DNA from: CAIPBY01 sp041671305
GTDB taxonomy: Bacteria; Patescibacteriota; Patescibacteriia; 2-01-FULL-39-33
DNA: 35,603 nucleotides
Assembly (NCBI GenBank): GCA_041671305.1
Contig: JBAZBX010000006.1
Location: 1-35,603, forward strand
Reading direction: 5' to 3'
Shown here: piece by piece, positions 24,434 through 31,548 of the stretch
Layout: each line of letters starts with the position of its first letter
Numbering within the stretch: the stretch's first letter is position 1
Position numbers and translations under genes: made by a program
The notes under the pieces: model-generated
The model's database searches: none
What the model saw: only the letters and a program-made list of their open reading frames with translations
What the model was told of the DNA's origin: nothing

Positions 24434-24466
24434 GTGGGAATCCTGTTATGGGGTTCCCGCTTTTTT
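24434..24466 (+). terminator. Terminator of the RmlB-like gene
   Basis: GTGGGAATCC / GGGGTTCCCGC hairpin followed by TTTTTT. Confidence 0.85.
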
Positions 24467-24483
24467 AAAAAACATATTTGTAG

Positions 24484-24489
24484 TATAAT
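24484..24489 (+). promoter_or_regulatory. -10 element of the Nudix gene (leaderless mRNA)
   Basis: A perfect TATAAT lies six bases before ATG 24496. The -35 position (24461-24466) is the T run of the preceding terminator. Confidence 0.65.
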
Positions 24490-24495
24490 AATTTT

Positions 24496-25041
24496 ATGAA
24501 ATGGAAAAAATTAAGTACAAAGATAGTTTATAAAAATCAATGGCTACAAGTGAGAGAAGATGCTGTAATACGTCCTGATGGCAAAAAGGGAATATACAGT
24601 ATTGTAGAAAGGCCTTCGGTTAACTTTATTGTTGCTATGGATGAGCAAGAATCAATTTTTTTTATCCAAGAATATAGATATCCGATCAAAAAAACTATAT
24701 TACAACTGCCTGCTGGCACTACAGATAAGAATGATAGTTATTTATCTTCCGCTAAAAAAGAACTTTTTGAAGAAACAGGCATTAAGGCAAAAAAATGGAA
24801 TAAGCTAGGTAAATTTTTTATTGGCCCGGGCCATGAAAGTATTAGCGCTAATATATTTTTGGCAACAAAACTTGATATATCTCAACTTAATAAATCAGCA
24901 AAGACTAGCGACGAATTAATACTAAAAGTAATAAAGTTTCCTATTACAAAAATTAAACAGCTAATTAGCTCGGGAAAAATTGAGTGTGGCATATCTTTAG
25001 CTGCTTTAAGCTTATATTTTTTTAAAAAGGACAATAAATAA
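24496..25041 (+). CDS. Nudix hydrolase, ADP-ribose pyrophosphatase-like
   Basis: The product is 181 aa. The Nudix box is recognisable in GTTDKNDSYLSSAKKEL plus FEETGI, fitting G-x5-[D for E]-x7-[K for R]-E-L-F-E-E-T-G-I. The catalytic Glu residues of the EExG core are kept. The upstream VERPSVNFIVAMDE and QEYRYPIKKTILQLPAG match the ADP-ribose/nucleotide-sugar pyrophosphatase subgroup. The D and K substitutions are conservative. A role in hydrolysing ADP-ribose or a sugar nucleotide is inferred. The gene is AT-rich and leaderless, so it belongs to the backbone although it sits between two SD-led modules. Confidence 0.9.
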   Translation: MKWKKLSTKIVYKNQWLQVREDAVIRPDGKKGIYSIVERPSVNFIVAMDEQESIFFIQEYRYPIKKTILQLPAGTTDKNDSYLSSAKKELFEETGIKAKKWNKLGKFFIGPGHESISANIFLATKLDISQLNKSAKTSDELILKVIKFPITKIKQLISSGKIECGISLAALSLYFFKKDNK

Positions 25042-25054
25042 ATTTTTGGTTGAA

Positions 25055-25093
25055 TAAGAAAAGAGGAGCTAAGATGGGTTATCTCGGCTCCTC
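25055..25093 (-). terminator. Terminator of the radical SAM gene
   Basis: On the minus strand, GAGGAGC-c-GAGAT / ATCTT-a-GCTCCTC is followed by TTTTCTT. Confidence 0.85.
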
Positions 25094-25098
25094 ATGTT

Positions 25099-26574
25099 TT
25101 ATGTAACGTTGAAACAAAATGGCTGATCTGCTGGCTCAATACAGATTCCAAAATCATCAACTAGCTTCTCCAACAAGGCATTTAGAGAAATCTGTCCTGG
25201 CATACAAAATTGGCAATGGACGCCAAGTTTTTTGTCAGCAGAACCACGCATGATATCAGTGAAGCTTTGATTGTCGTCGATTTGGCCTAGGATATATTCC
25301 TGGGGTGATTTGGATCTGGTGTATGGCTCGCCGATGGAATCGCATGCTCCGACGATTCCGAATGGATCAATCGCTGGTCTCACAATCGGAATCAGGCATT
25401 TTTTTGGTCGTGTTAATTTCATGTCTTGCCATTGATCCATTGCGATTAGCAGATCATCCGCGAATGACACCTTGAATTCCGATTGACCGCTTTCAACACT
25501 GACGCGTAACTCCCTTAGACTGCTAAGCATATGTCCGTATTGATGCTCGGAAAGTTTTCTGGTTACGCCGATGCAATCCACCCTCACATCAAGGAAGTCA
25601 ACTCCTAAGTCAGAGCAAAGATCGGATACCTTTGCCATTTCGGCATAATTCAGCTCCTGCAGGACTATCCCGATTCCGACTCTCAGCTTTCCTCCTCTCT
25701 GTTTCTTACGGCTGACGATTTTACGTATCCCGTCCATGACGGATTCCAGATCATTAGCACCCAATGGTCGATTGATTAGCCTCGAATAAATTTCCGGCGT
25801 GGCCGCGTGCAAGCTGATTCTCAACCAAGTGGAGTCTAAGATGGAATCCAGCAAAGCCGGATTCACGTCGCCAAGCGTTCTGCCGTTGGTATAAATCATC
25901 GTTTCAAGCCCGAGAGAATTGGCTTTATCAATAACTGGCCTGATCTTATCCTGGGCAAGAAGGGTTTCACCGCCACCAGATAATATGATCTGTTTAGTGC
26001 CTAAGCTCTTGGCCTCATCCAAAATTCCGCACCATTGATTTACAGTAAGCAATCTCTCAGCCCCATAGAAATTCGTAATGGGTGCATTCTGTTTTTGGCC
26101 TCCGCACCAAATGCACATTTGACATCTGTAAACACACATGGCATTAGTGGGGTGGATTTCTAACATCATCGGACCAACCATCTCTCCCCTCAGAATTTTA
26201 GGCAAATACTGAGGATTCTGCAGCATGAAATTTAGTAAGTTTACGGCTGATTTGACGAGCAATGATCTGGGATATCGGTTACTGAGAAACATCATCCTTG
26301 CGAGTTTTGACCTGCTTATGAAACGGTGACTAGCTAACAAATTGTCCCTTGTGATTTCCTTTCTCTGTAAAATCTCTTTGGCTTTTTTCGCCGGATCGAG
26401 AAAATACTCAATCAAGACCGAAAAAAACATGCCAAATGTGACTTCGTTAGGAATAGCCTCGAAGTTTTGAAATACTTCGTAGGCTATTTGTTTAGCTTCA
26501 TTGAGATTAGTAGACCCATCATGTAGACGATGAATCAGATTAACCAAAATTTGAACAGCGACACCTTCCTGCAT
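25099..26574 (-). CDS. Radical SAM enzyme with SPASM-like C-terminal cysteine cluster
   Basis: The product is 491 aa. The radical SAM motif CVYRCQMC (Cys147, Cys151, Cys154) is followed by the SAM-binding IILSGGGE (about 197-203). The C-terminal region has KKCLIPIVRPAIDPFGIVGACDS and GVHCQFCMPGQ, a spacing like SPASM/twitch auxiliary Fe-S cluster domains. The N-terminal 130 residues are helical and unassigned. Such enzymes modify peptides, proteins or small molecules, or cleave or epimerise sugars; the substrate is unknown. The AAGGAGG SD lies before ATG 26574, and the unit has its own promoter and terminator. It is divergent from the FadL-type gene, sharing a promoter region of about 280 bp. 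No small precursor-peptide gene is obvious next to it. Confidence 0.88.
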   Translation of the reverse strand: MQEGVAVQILVNLIHRLHDGSTNLNEAKQIAYEVFQNFEAIPNEVTFGMFFSVLIEYFLDPAKKAKEILQRKEITRDNLLASHRFISRSKLARMMFLSNRYPRSLLVKSAVNLLNFMLQNPQYLPKILRGEMVGPMMLEIHPTNAMCVYRCQMCIWCGGQKQNAPITNFYGAERLLTVNQWCGILDEAKSLGTKQIILSGGGETLLAQDKIRPVIDKANSLGLETMIYTNGRTLGDVNPALLDSILDSTWLRISLHAATPEIYSRLINRPLGANDLESVMDGIRKIVSRKKQRGGKLRVGIGIVLQELNYAEMAKVSDLCSDLGVDFLDVRVDCIGVTRKLSEHQYGHMLSSLRELRVSVESGQSEFKVSFADDLLIAMDQWQDMKLTRPKKCLIPIVRPAIDPFGIVGACDSIGEPYTRSKSPQEYILGQIDDNQSFTDIMRGSADKKLGVHCQFCMPGQISLNALLEKLVDDFGICIEPADQPFCFNVT

Positions 26575-26649
26575 TGTTTGTCCCTCCTTAGGTTGTAAAG
26601 ATCTAAATTATCATTTCTTTCAAAACTCTTGTTAATCAGTTAGTTTAAT

Positions 26650-26678
26650 ATCTTATAGTAAAAGAAAGAAAATGTCAA
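26650..26678 (-). promoter_or_regulatory. Promoter of the radical SAM gene
   Basis: On the minus strand, TTGACA (complement of 26673-26678), a 17-bp spacer and TAAGAT (complement of 26650-26655). Confidence 0.75.
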
Positions 26679-26738
26679 TTTAACTGAGCTAAATTTTAAG
26701 TTGAAGCATAATTTTATTTTATTCTAATTTTGGCTCTG

Positions 26739-26760
26739 AGTCCCGTGTTTTCTTTTGGAT
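26739..26760 (+). repeat. Boundary repeat copy 2 (before the FadL-type gene)
   Basis: AGTCCCGTGTTTTCTTTT then GGAT, matching 23242-23264 with a one-T difference. Unlike copy 1, no upstream arm pairs with TCCCGTG, so here it is not a working terminator. Confidence 0.75.
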
Positions 26761-26774
26761 GATTTTTTGAAACA

Positions 26775-26803
26775 TTGACAAAAATAAAATTTAGTGGTAG
26801 AAT
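26775..26803 (+). promoter_or_regulatory. Promoter of the FadL-type gene
   Basis: TTGACA (26775-26780), a 17-bp spacer and TAGAAT (26798-26803). The leader holds the hairpin TGCAC-atga-GTGCA just before the SD GGGAGAT. Confidence 0.8.
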
Positions 26804-26861
26804 ATTATTTCGTACATAAACAACAACTGCACATGAGTGCAACAATTTGGGAGATTTGATC

Positions 26862-28031
26862 ATGAAAACCATGATAGCGTTCGTATTGATGTCTTTTTTG
26901 ACCATTAACTCATTCGCCGGAAACACTGTTCGTGGCCCTGGTGGAGGAGCTACAGGTGTTCCCGAAGGAGGTAACGGCGCAATCCTTTCCCTTGACGTTT
27001 GGAATAAGATTTTAGAGGGGGAGGAAAGTAATTTCTGCGCAGGACTTGAGGGCGTACTTGGCACGGCCAAGATAACCGATTCTCTGGGAAGGAAGATGGA
27101 GTCAAAAAAGATTTTCCACGCATTACCTTATTTGGACTATGCGAGGAAGGTTGATGATAACTTTGCCTTCTTCGCGAATGTTTATGCAAAGGATGCTCAG
27201 GGCTTTGCCTTTGAGAATAACTTTGAGCAATGGGGCTTTGATACAGAGGCTCTTATCGCTCGCATAAATATCGGCCTAGGGATTTCGTGGAAGATTGATG
27301 ATGTCTGGACTGTGGCTTTGGAAGCGGATTTGGGTATTGAGCAACTCAAGCTGAATTATGCCTTTGACATCAACCGGTTCTACCTGCCCATATTTACAAA
27401 AACAAAAGGGTACGGCTTTGGACTAGGAGTGACGGGAGCTGTAATTTGTCAGGCAACTGAAAAGTTGCGTCTAGGGTTCCAGATTTCTAGTCCAATGAGA
27501 ATGCACTGCAAAGGACGCACTGATCTGTTTGGAGGAGAGGTTAGTGACAGTTGGAAAGCGGAAATGGATTTTCCACTCAGTCTGCACCTGGCTGGTTCTT
27601 ATCAGCTCACCGAACGACTGGGGGCATGTGCGGATGTCAATTGGTACGACTTCAAGGATGATCCGGTCGTGTTGAAATTTAATCACTGGGGTTTTGAGAA
27701 ACCTCTGCAACTGGGTTTTGGTGAAGTGTTCTCAGTGCGAGGCGGATTCAACTATCTGGTGACTGATTCATTGCTTGTCCGCGTCGGTGGTGGGTACATG
27801 ACACAGGGAGTTGCGAGGCAATACAACGACTCTACTACTACCGACATTCCAGGATTTTACTATGCCCTTGGCTTCACTTACAAGGTGACGGGATCCATTG
27901 ATCTCAGTTTGGCCTATACTCATGCTGAGGGTAAAAGTAGTGAACGTTCGTCCTGGTTAGGCCTTGTGCCAGGAAGCAAGATTGAGGTGGGATTAGATAC
28001 TATAGCTGTAGAATGTAGTTACAAGTTCTAG
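26862..28031 (+). CDS. FadL/OmpP1-type outer-membrane beta-barrel transporter
   Basis: The product is 389 aa. A classical signal peptide (MKTMIAFVLMSFLTINSFAG) is followed by a Gly-rich N terminus and then alternating amphipathic strands. Strand blocks such as EKLRLGFQISSPMRM, PLSLHLAGSYQLTERLGAC, LLVRVGGGYMTQGV and SIDLSLAYTHAEG follow the FadL pattern. The protein ends in SYKF, the C-terminal aromatic signal of outer-membrane barrels. FadL proteins pass hydrophobic compounds across the outer membrane. The start at 26862 is set by the SD GGGAGAT and the signal peptide. It is monocistronic with its own promoter and terminator. An outer-membrane protein is unexpected in a CPR-like genome, so transfer or an unusual envelope must be considered. 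Confidence 0.85.
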   Translation: MKTMIAFVLMSFLTINSFAGNTVRGPGGGATGVPEGGNGAILSLDVWNKILEGEESNFCAGLEGVLGTAKITDSLGRKMESKKIFHALPYLDYARKVDDNFAFFANVYAKDAQGFAFENNFEQWGFDTEALIARINIGLGISWKIDDVWTVALEADLGIEQLKLNYAFDINRFYLPIFTKTKGYGFGLGVTGAVICQATEKLRLGFQISSPMRMHCKGRTDLFGGEVSDSWKAEMDFPLSLHLAGSYQLTERLGACADVNWYDFKDDPVVLKFNHWGFEKPLQLGFGEVFSVRGGFNYLVTDSLLVRVGGGYMTQGVARQYNDSTTTDIPGFYYALGFTYKVTGSIDLSLAYTHAEGKSSERSSWLGLVPGSKIEVGLDTIAVECSYKF

Positions 28032-28070
28032 TCAAGTCTAAACTCTAACCAAAGAAGGAGGAAACATTTT

Positions 28071-28106
28071 GGGTCAAGATTCAGTTCTTGACCCTTATTT
28101 TATTTA
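28071..28106 (+). terminator. Terminator of the FadL-type gene
   Basis: GGGTCAAG / CTTGACCC with an eight-base loop, then TTATTTTATTT. An orphan SD (AAGGAGG, 28055-28061) precedes it. Confidence 0.85.
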
Positions 28107-28130
28107 AATTGAGCTTTTGTTGCATTGGAG

Positions 28131-28159
28131 TTGACAAATAAGCATATTTATGATATTAT
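28131..28159 (+). promoter_or_regulatory. Promoter of the methyltransferase gene
   Basis: TTGACA (28131-28136), a 17-bp spacer and TATTAT (28154-28159). The leader of about 110 nt contains small hairpins (28184-28201; CTGAC-ctgga-GTCAG at 28213-28227 followed by GGGGTTTT). Confidence 0.78.
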
Positions 28160-28275
28160 TAAATAAGGTTATTTTGACCTTTTGCACATATAAGAATATG
28201 CGAATTTAACTTCTGACCTGGAGTCAGGGGTTTTCAATTGTATTGAGTGCGTTCAAACCTATGAGGAGTATCATC

Positions 28276-29178
28276 ATGATGAGCGCAAAGGTTGAAGCGT
28301 TGGGGAAGAAAATTATTCACTTCGGTGAAGAGATGGATTTTTTTCCCGAGAGAATCCGTCAGCTCCTGGAGTCGGACTGGACCAATCCCGAGGTTTTGGA
28401 GTTCCTTTTGGCAGCTTCGGAGATTTGTCGGATTTTGGTGAAATCTCCGGCAGATTTTGAGATGCTTGAACTCGTCTACTTCGGTTGTTCGCCACGAGGT
28501 AATGTGGCCAGCAATGGCGTGGACAAGTGGCTTGCCGCCTCTCTTTCTGGCCAAGCCCTGCGCGATCGGCTTAGGGTAGTTAGTGCTTGGACGGCCGAGC
28601 ATGTAATGGCGGCATTGAAAGAAGGTCAGCATTTCACGGTTCTTGATCTTGGTGCCGGTCCGGCACCGTACGCGTTTGAAACTCTTCAGGGTATTGCGCC
28701 TCAAGCGCTGAAAGACCTGAAGTGGAAGTGCGTGGACATCGATGCGTTTGCATTGGCGGAAGGCGCGAAGCGGGCACGTCAACAGGGCTTAGATGGGGTT
28801 CTGGAATTCAAACGTATGGATTTCCTTTCCTTGCGCAATGCTCCTGATTCGGATGACACTAAAGCGGACTTTGGACTTCTGGTAGGCATTCTTTGCGGGA
28901 TGACTCCAGAAGAGGCGGTTTCTTGCTTGATCAAGATCAAACCGTTCTTCCGCTCCGGCGCCGAATTGATTGTCCCAACGCTACTTAATCGGGCATTTGA
29001 GGAGGATGCTCGGGTATTCCGCGTACTCTGCAACGTTCTGGGATGGCAACTCAAGCCCAAGTCGTTGGACGAAGTGCGGGAGGTGTTCGTCTCCGCCGAC
29101 TATCACGTCAATTCCATCTTCAGCGAACGCGCTGATGGTAACGGACAATACGCGATTGTCCATGCCACGATCGTATGA
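28276..29178 (+). CDS. Class I SAM-dependent methyltransferase-like protein
   Basis: The product is 300 aa. The SAM-binding motif I VLDLGAGPAPYAFETL lies near residue 125, with the acidic motif II VDIDAFALAEGAKRA after it. The following KRMDFLSLRN fits motif III, and FGLLVGILCGMTPEEA motif IV. The N-terminal 110 residues are helical and may bind substrate. The substrate is unknown. The start at ATG 28276 is supported by a GAGGAG SD seven bases before it; a second ATG follows at 28279. The gene is GC-rich compared with the flanking backbone and monocistronic, with a long structured leader and a very strong terminator. Confidence 0.82.
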   Translation: MMSAKVEALGKKIIHFGEEMDFFPERIRQLLESDWTNPEVLEFLLAASEICRILVKSPADFEMLELVYFGCSPRGNVASNGVDKWLAASLSGQALRDRLRVVSAWTAEHVMAALKEGQHFTVLDLGAGPAPYAFETLQGIAPQALKDLKWKCVDIDAFALAEGAKRARQQGLDGVLEFKRMDFLSLRNAPDSDDTKADFGLLVGILCGMTPEEAVSCLIKIKPFFRSGAELIVPTLLNRAFEEDARVFRVLCNVLGWQLKPKSLDEVREVFVSADYHVNSIFSERADGNGQYAIVHATIV

Positions 29179-29186
29179 CATAACGT

Positions 29187-29236
29187 GGTTCGAGGGAAGC
29201 TTGTAAAAGAGCTTCCCTCGAACCGTATTTTTTTTC
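29187..29236 (+). terminator. Terminator of the methyltransferase gene
   Basis: A perfect 15-bp stem GGTTCGAGGGAAGCT / AGCTTCCCTCGAACC with an eight-base loop and a T-rich tail. Confidence 0.95.
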
Positions 29237-29248
29237 TTTAAATTATGT

Positions 29249-29254
29249 TAAAAT
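29249..29254 (+). promoter_or_regulatory. Putative -10 of the histidine kinase gene
   Basis: TAAAAT lies 14 bases before ATG 29269. No consensus -35 is present; the T run of the preceding terminator lies at that distance. Confidence 0.45.
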
Positions 29255-29268
29255 AAAAATATATAATT

Positions 29269-31548
29269 ATGTCAGCATCATATATATTTTTCTCTCTTTC
29301 CGCAGTTATAAGTGCTTTTATTAGTACTCTATTTGGTTTTTTTATTTATTATAGAAATAAGCAAAGCAAAATAAATAAAACATTCGCTTTATTTTGTTTT
29401 GGGGTTACTATTTGGTCAATTCCCTATATTTTTTGGCCGCTTGCTACCACGGCAAAGGAGACTCTATTGGCTTTTCAACTATTGCATATTGGAGCATGTT
29501 ATGTTTCAATATTTTATTTTCATTTTGTGGTTAGATGGTTGGAAATATTTGAGAAAAAGAAAAAGATAGTTTATGTAGGGTATATTCTGGCTACTGCTTT
29601 TGTTGTTTCTATCCCAACTTCTTTATTTATAAAGGATATAGTGCCTAAATTTTCTATGAGATATTGGGCGGAGCCAGGTATTTTGTATCATTTTTATCTT
29701 TTAATGTTTTTCGGTTATTTTCTCTATTCTTCTTATCTTTTATTTAAGACTTATAGAGAATCAACCGGAGTAAAAAGGTTTCAAATTAAATATATATTGG
29801 TTGGTATGGTTTTAGCTTTTTTGGGCGGATCAACTAATTATTTTTTGTGGTATAACATAAATATACCGCCTTACGGAAATATTTTTGCCTGTTCGTTTGT
29901 GGTATTTACAGCCTATGCCATTGTGAAATATCGTTTTATGGATATTAGAATTATTGCTCGTTCAATGGCTATTTATTTTTTTGATGCCTTGTATGCTTAT
30001 TTTGCCTTTTCTTTGTTAATAATTTTGTATAAGTTATTTTGGGGAACTGCTTACAATAACTATTCATTTATTGTTGGAGTGTTTTTAGCCCCTTTATTTG
30101 TGTCGTCGTTGTTTGCGGTGCATAATTTTTCAACAAAGATATTAAATAAATATGTTTTCCACTCCCTCTATGATTATCAAGTGGCTATTTCAAAATTAAC
30201 TCAGGAACTTACTCATTATACTGATTTAAGCAGTGTTTTAAATTTGATAGTTAATACAATTAAAAATATAATGCAATTGGAAAGAGCAGGAGTATTGCTT
30301 GTAAATCCTGATAAAAAACCAGTCAAATATGAAATAGCAAAAGTTATAGGATTTGATGAGAGTAATGGAATTAGTTTGGTTAATTATAATTCTTTTACTA
30401 AGTATCTAGAGAGCAATAAAAAAGTATTGGTACGCGATGAATTATTGATAATTTCTCGTGATGCAAAAAATTTAAGCGATGCCCAAAAGTTTTTGGAGCT
30501 CAGGGATCATATGATACACATAGAAGCCGCTCTTTGTCTGCCTCTTATAATCAATAATAAATTAATGGGCATTATTGTATTGGGTGGAAAAAATTCTGGG
30601 GAAGCATATACTCAAGAGGATTTAGACTTGCTTACAACATTATCATCTCAAGCGGCAATCGCTTTAGAGAATGCAAGATTATATAAAAAGGTTAGCGATT
30701 TTAGTAAAACATTAGAAAAGAGAGTTAACGAGCAAACCAAAGAATTACGCGATAAAGCCATCCACTTGGAAAAACTCCTCCAAATGCGTACGGAATTTTT
30801 GGATATCGCTTCCCATCAGCTCAAGACTCCAATCTCGGTCATCCGAGGGACGATATCCATGTTTGAGGAAGGAAGCATGGACAAGTTGCCCAAAGCGGAG
30901 CGCAAGAAATTTTTTCATAATATTGCCGTCAAAGCCGACAAATTAAATTCTATTATCAGCGATATTTTACGAGCCTCGGAAATGGATACGGACGAATTCA
31001 GAATGGATGATGCGACCGCCAAACCAGAGCAGATTGAAGATATAATCAAATCGGTTCATGAGCAGTTGCATGGCCAGGCCGAGACCAGAAATCTTCAATT
31101 GATTATGGAGACTCCCAAACAGAAATTGCCCAAGGTGATGACGAGCGGAGAGTTTTTGGAGCAGGCCATTTTTAATTTGGTGGATAATGCCATTAAATAC
31201 ACCAAACAGGGTTATGTAAAGGTGGTCCTGTCGCAAGATGGCGGAAACGTAATCATCAAAGTTCAAGATTCCGGCATCGGCATTCCGGAAAAGGACAAGA
31301 AAAAAGTTTTTGATAAATTTGCCCGTGGCGCCAATGCCGTGGATATGTATACAGATGGCTCCGGTTTGGGACTTTTCATCGTCAAGAAGATTGTGGAAGC
31401 GCATAAAGGCGGACAAGTCAGTGTGCAAAGCCAGGAAGGCAAGGGTACAACTTTTACCATCAGTTTGCCAGCTGTTTCGGATAAGGTTAAATTAAAATCA
31501 AATTCAAAAAATGTTAAAGCAGTCAAAAAAATCTCAGCCAAAGTGTAA
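29269..31548 (+). CDS. Membrane sensor histidine kinase (7TM-type input, GAF, HisKA, HATPase)
   Basis: The product is 759 aa. It has about eight hydrophobic segments in residues 1-290 and a GAF domain (about 315-480, ending ALENARLYKKV). A short coiled coil is followed by HisKA with the phospho-acceptor His516 in LDIASHQLKTPIS. The HATPase_c domain has the N box NLVDNAIKYT, G1 DSGIGIP (Asp667) and G2 DGSGLGLFIVKKIVEAH. It should autophosphorylate and pass phosphate to a response regulator, which is not encoded nearby. Base composition changes inside the gene: the sensor and GAF part is very AT-rich, and from about 30740 the kinase core is richer in GC, suggesting domain recombination. Endonuclease IV starts 38 bp before its stop. 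Confidence 0.93.
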   Translation: MSASYIFFSLSAVISAFISTLFGFFIYYRNKQSKINKTFALFCFGVTIWSIPYIFWPLATTAKETLLAFQLLHIGACYVSIFYFHFVVRWLEIFEKKKKIVYVGYILATAFVVSIPTSLFIKDIVPKFSMRYWAEPGILYHFYLLMFFGYFLYSSYLLFKTYRESTGVKRFQIKYILVGMVLAFLGGSTNYFLWYNINIPPYGNIFACSFVVFTAYAIVKYRFMDIRIIARSMAIYFFDALYAYFAFSLLIILYKLFWGTAYNNYSFIVGVFLAPLFVSSLFAVHNFSTKILNKYVFHSLYDYQVAISKLTQELTHYTDLSSVLNLIVNTIKNIMQLERAGVLLVNPDKKPVKYEIAKVIGFDESNGISLVNYNSFTKYLESNKKVLVRDELLIISRDAKNLSDAQKFLELRDHMIHIEAALCLPLIINNKLMGIIVLGGKNSGEAYTQEDLDLLTTLSSQAAIALENARLYKKVSDFSKTLEKRVNEQTKELRDKAIHLEKLLQMRTEFLDIASHQLKTPISVIRGTISMFEEGSMDKLPKAERKKFFHNIAVKADKLNSIISDILRASEMDTDEFRMDDATAKPEQIEDIIKSVHEQLHGQAETRNLQLIMETPKQKLPKVMTSGEFLEQAIFNLVDNAIKYTKQGYVKVVLSQDGGNVIIKVQDSGIGIPEKDKKKVFDKFARGANAVDMYTDGSGLGLFIVKKIVEAHKGGQVSVQSQEGKGTTFTISLPAVSDKVKLKSNSKNVKAVKKISAKV

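Noticed and set aside
28234..28782. 182-codon minus-strand frame antisense to the methyltransferase
   Set aside because: The plus-strand frame has a SAM motif, SD, promoter and terminator; the minus frame has none.
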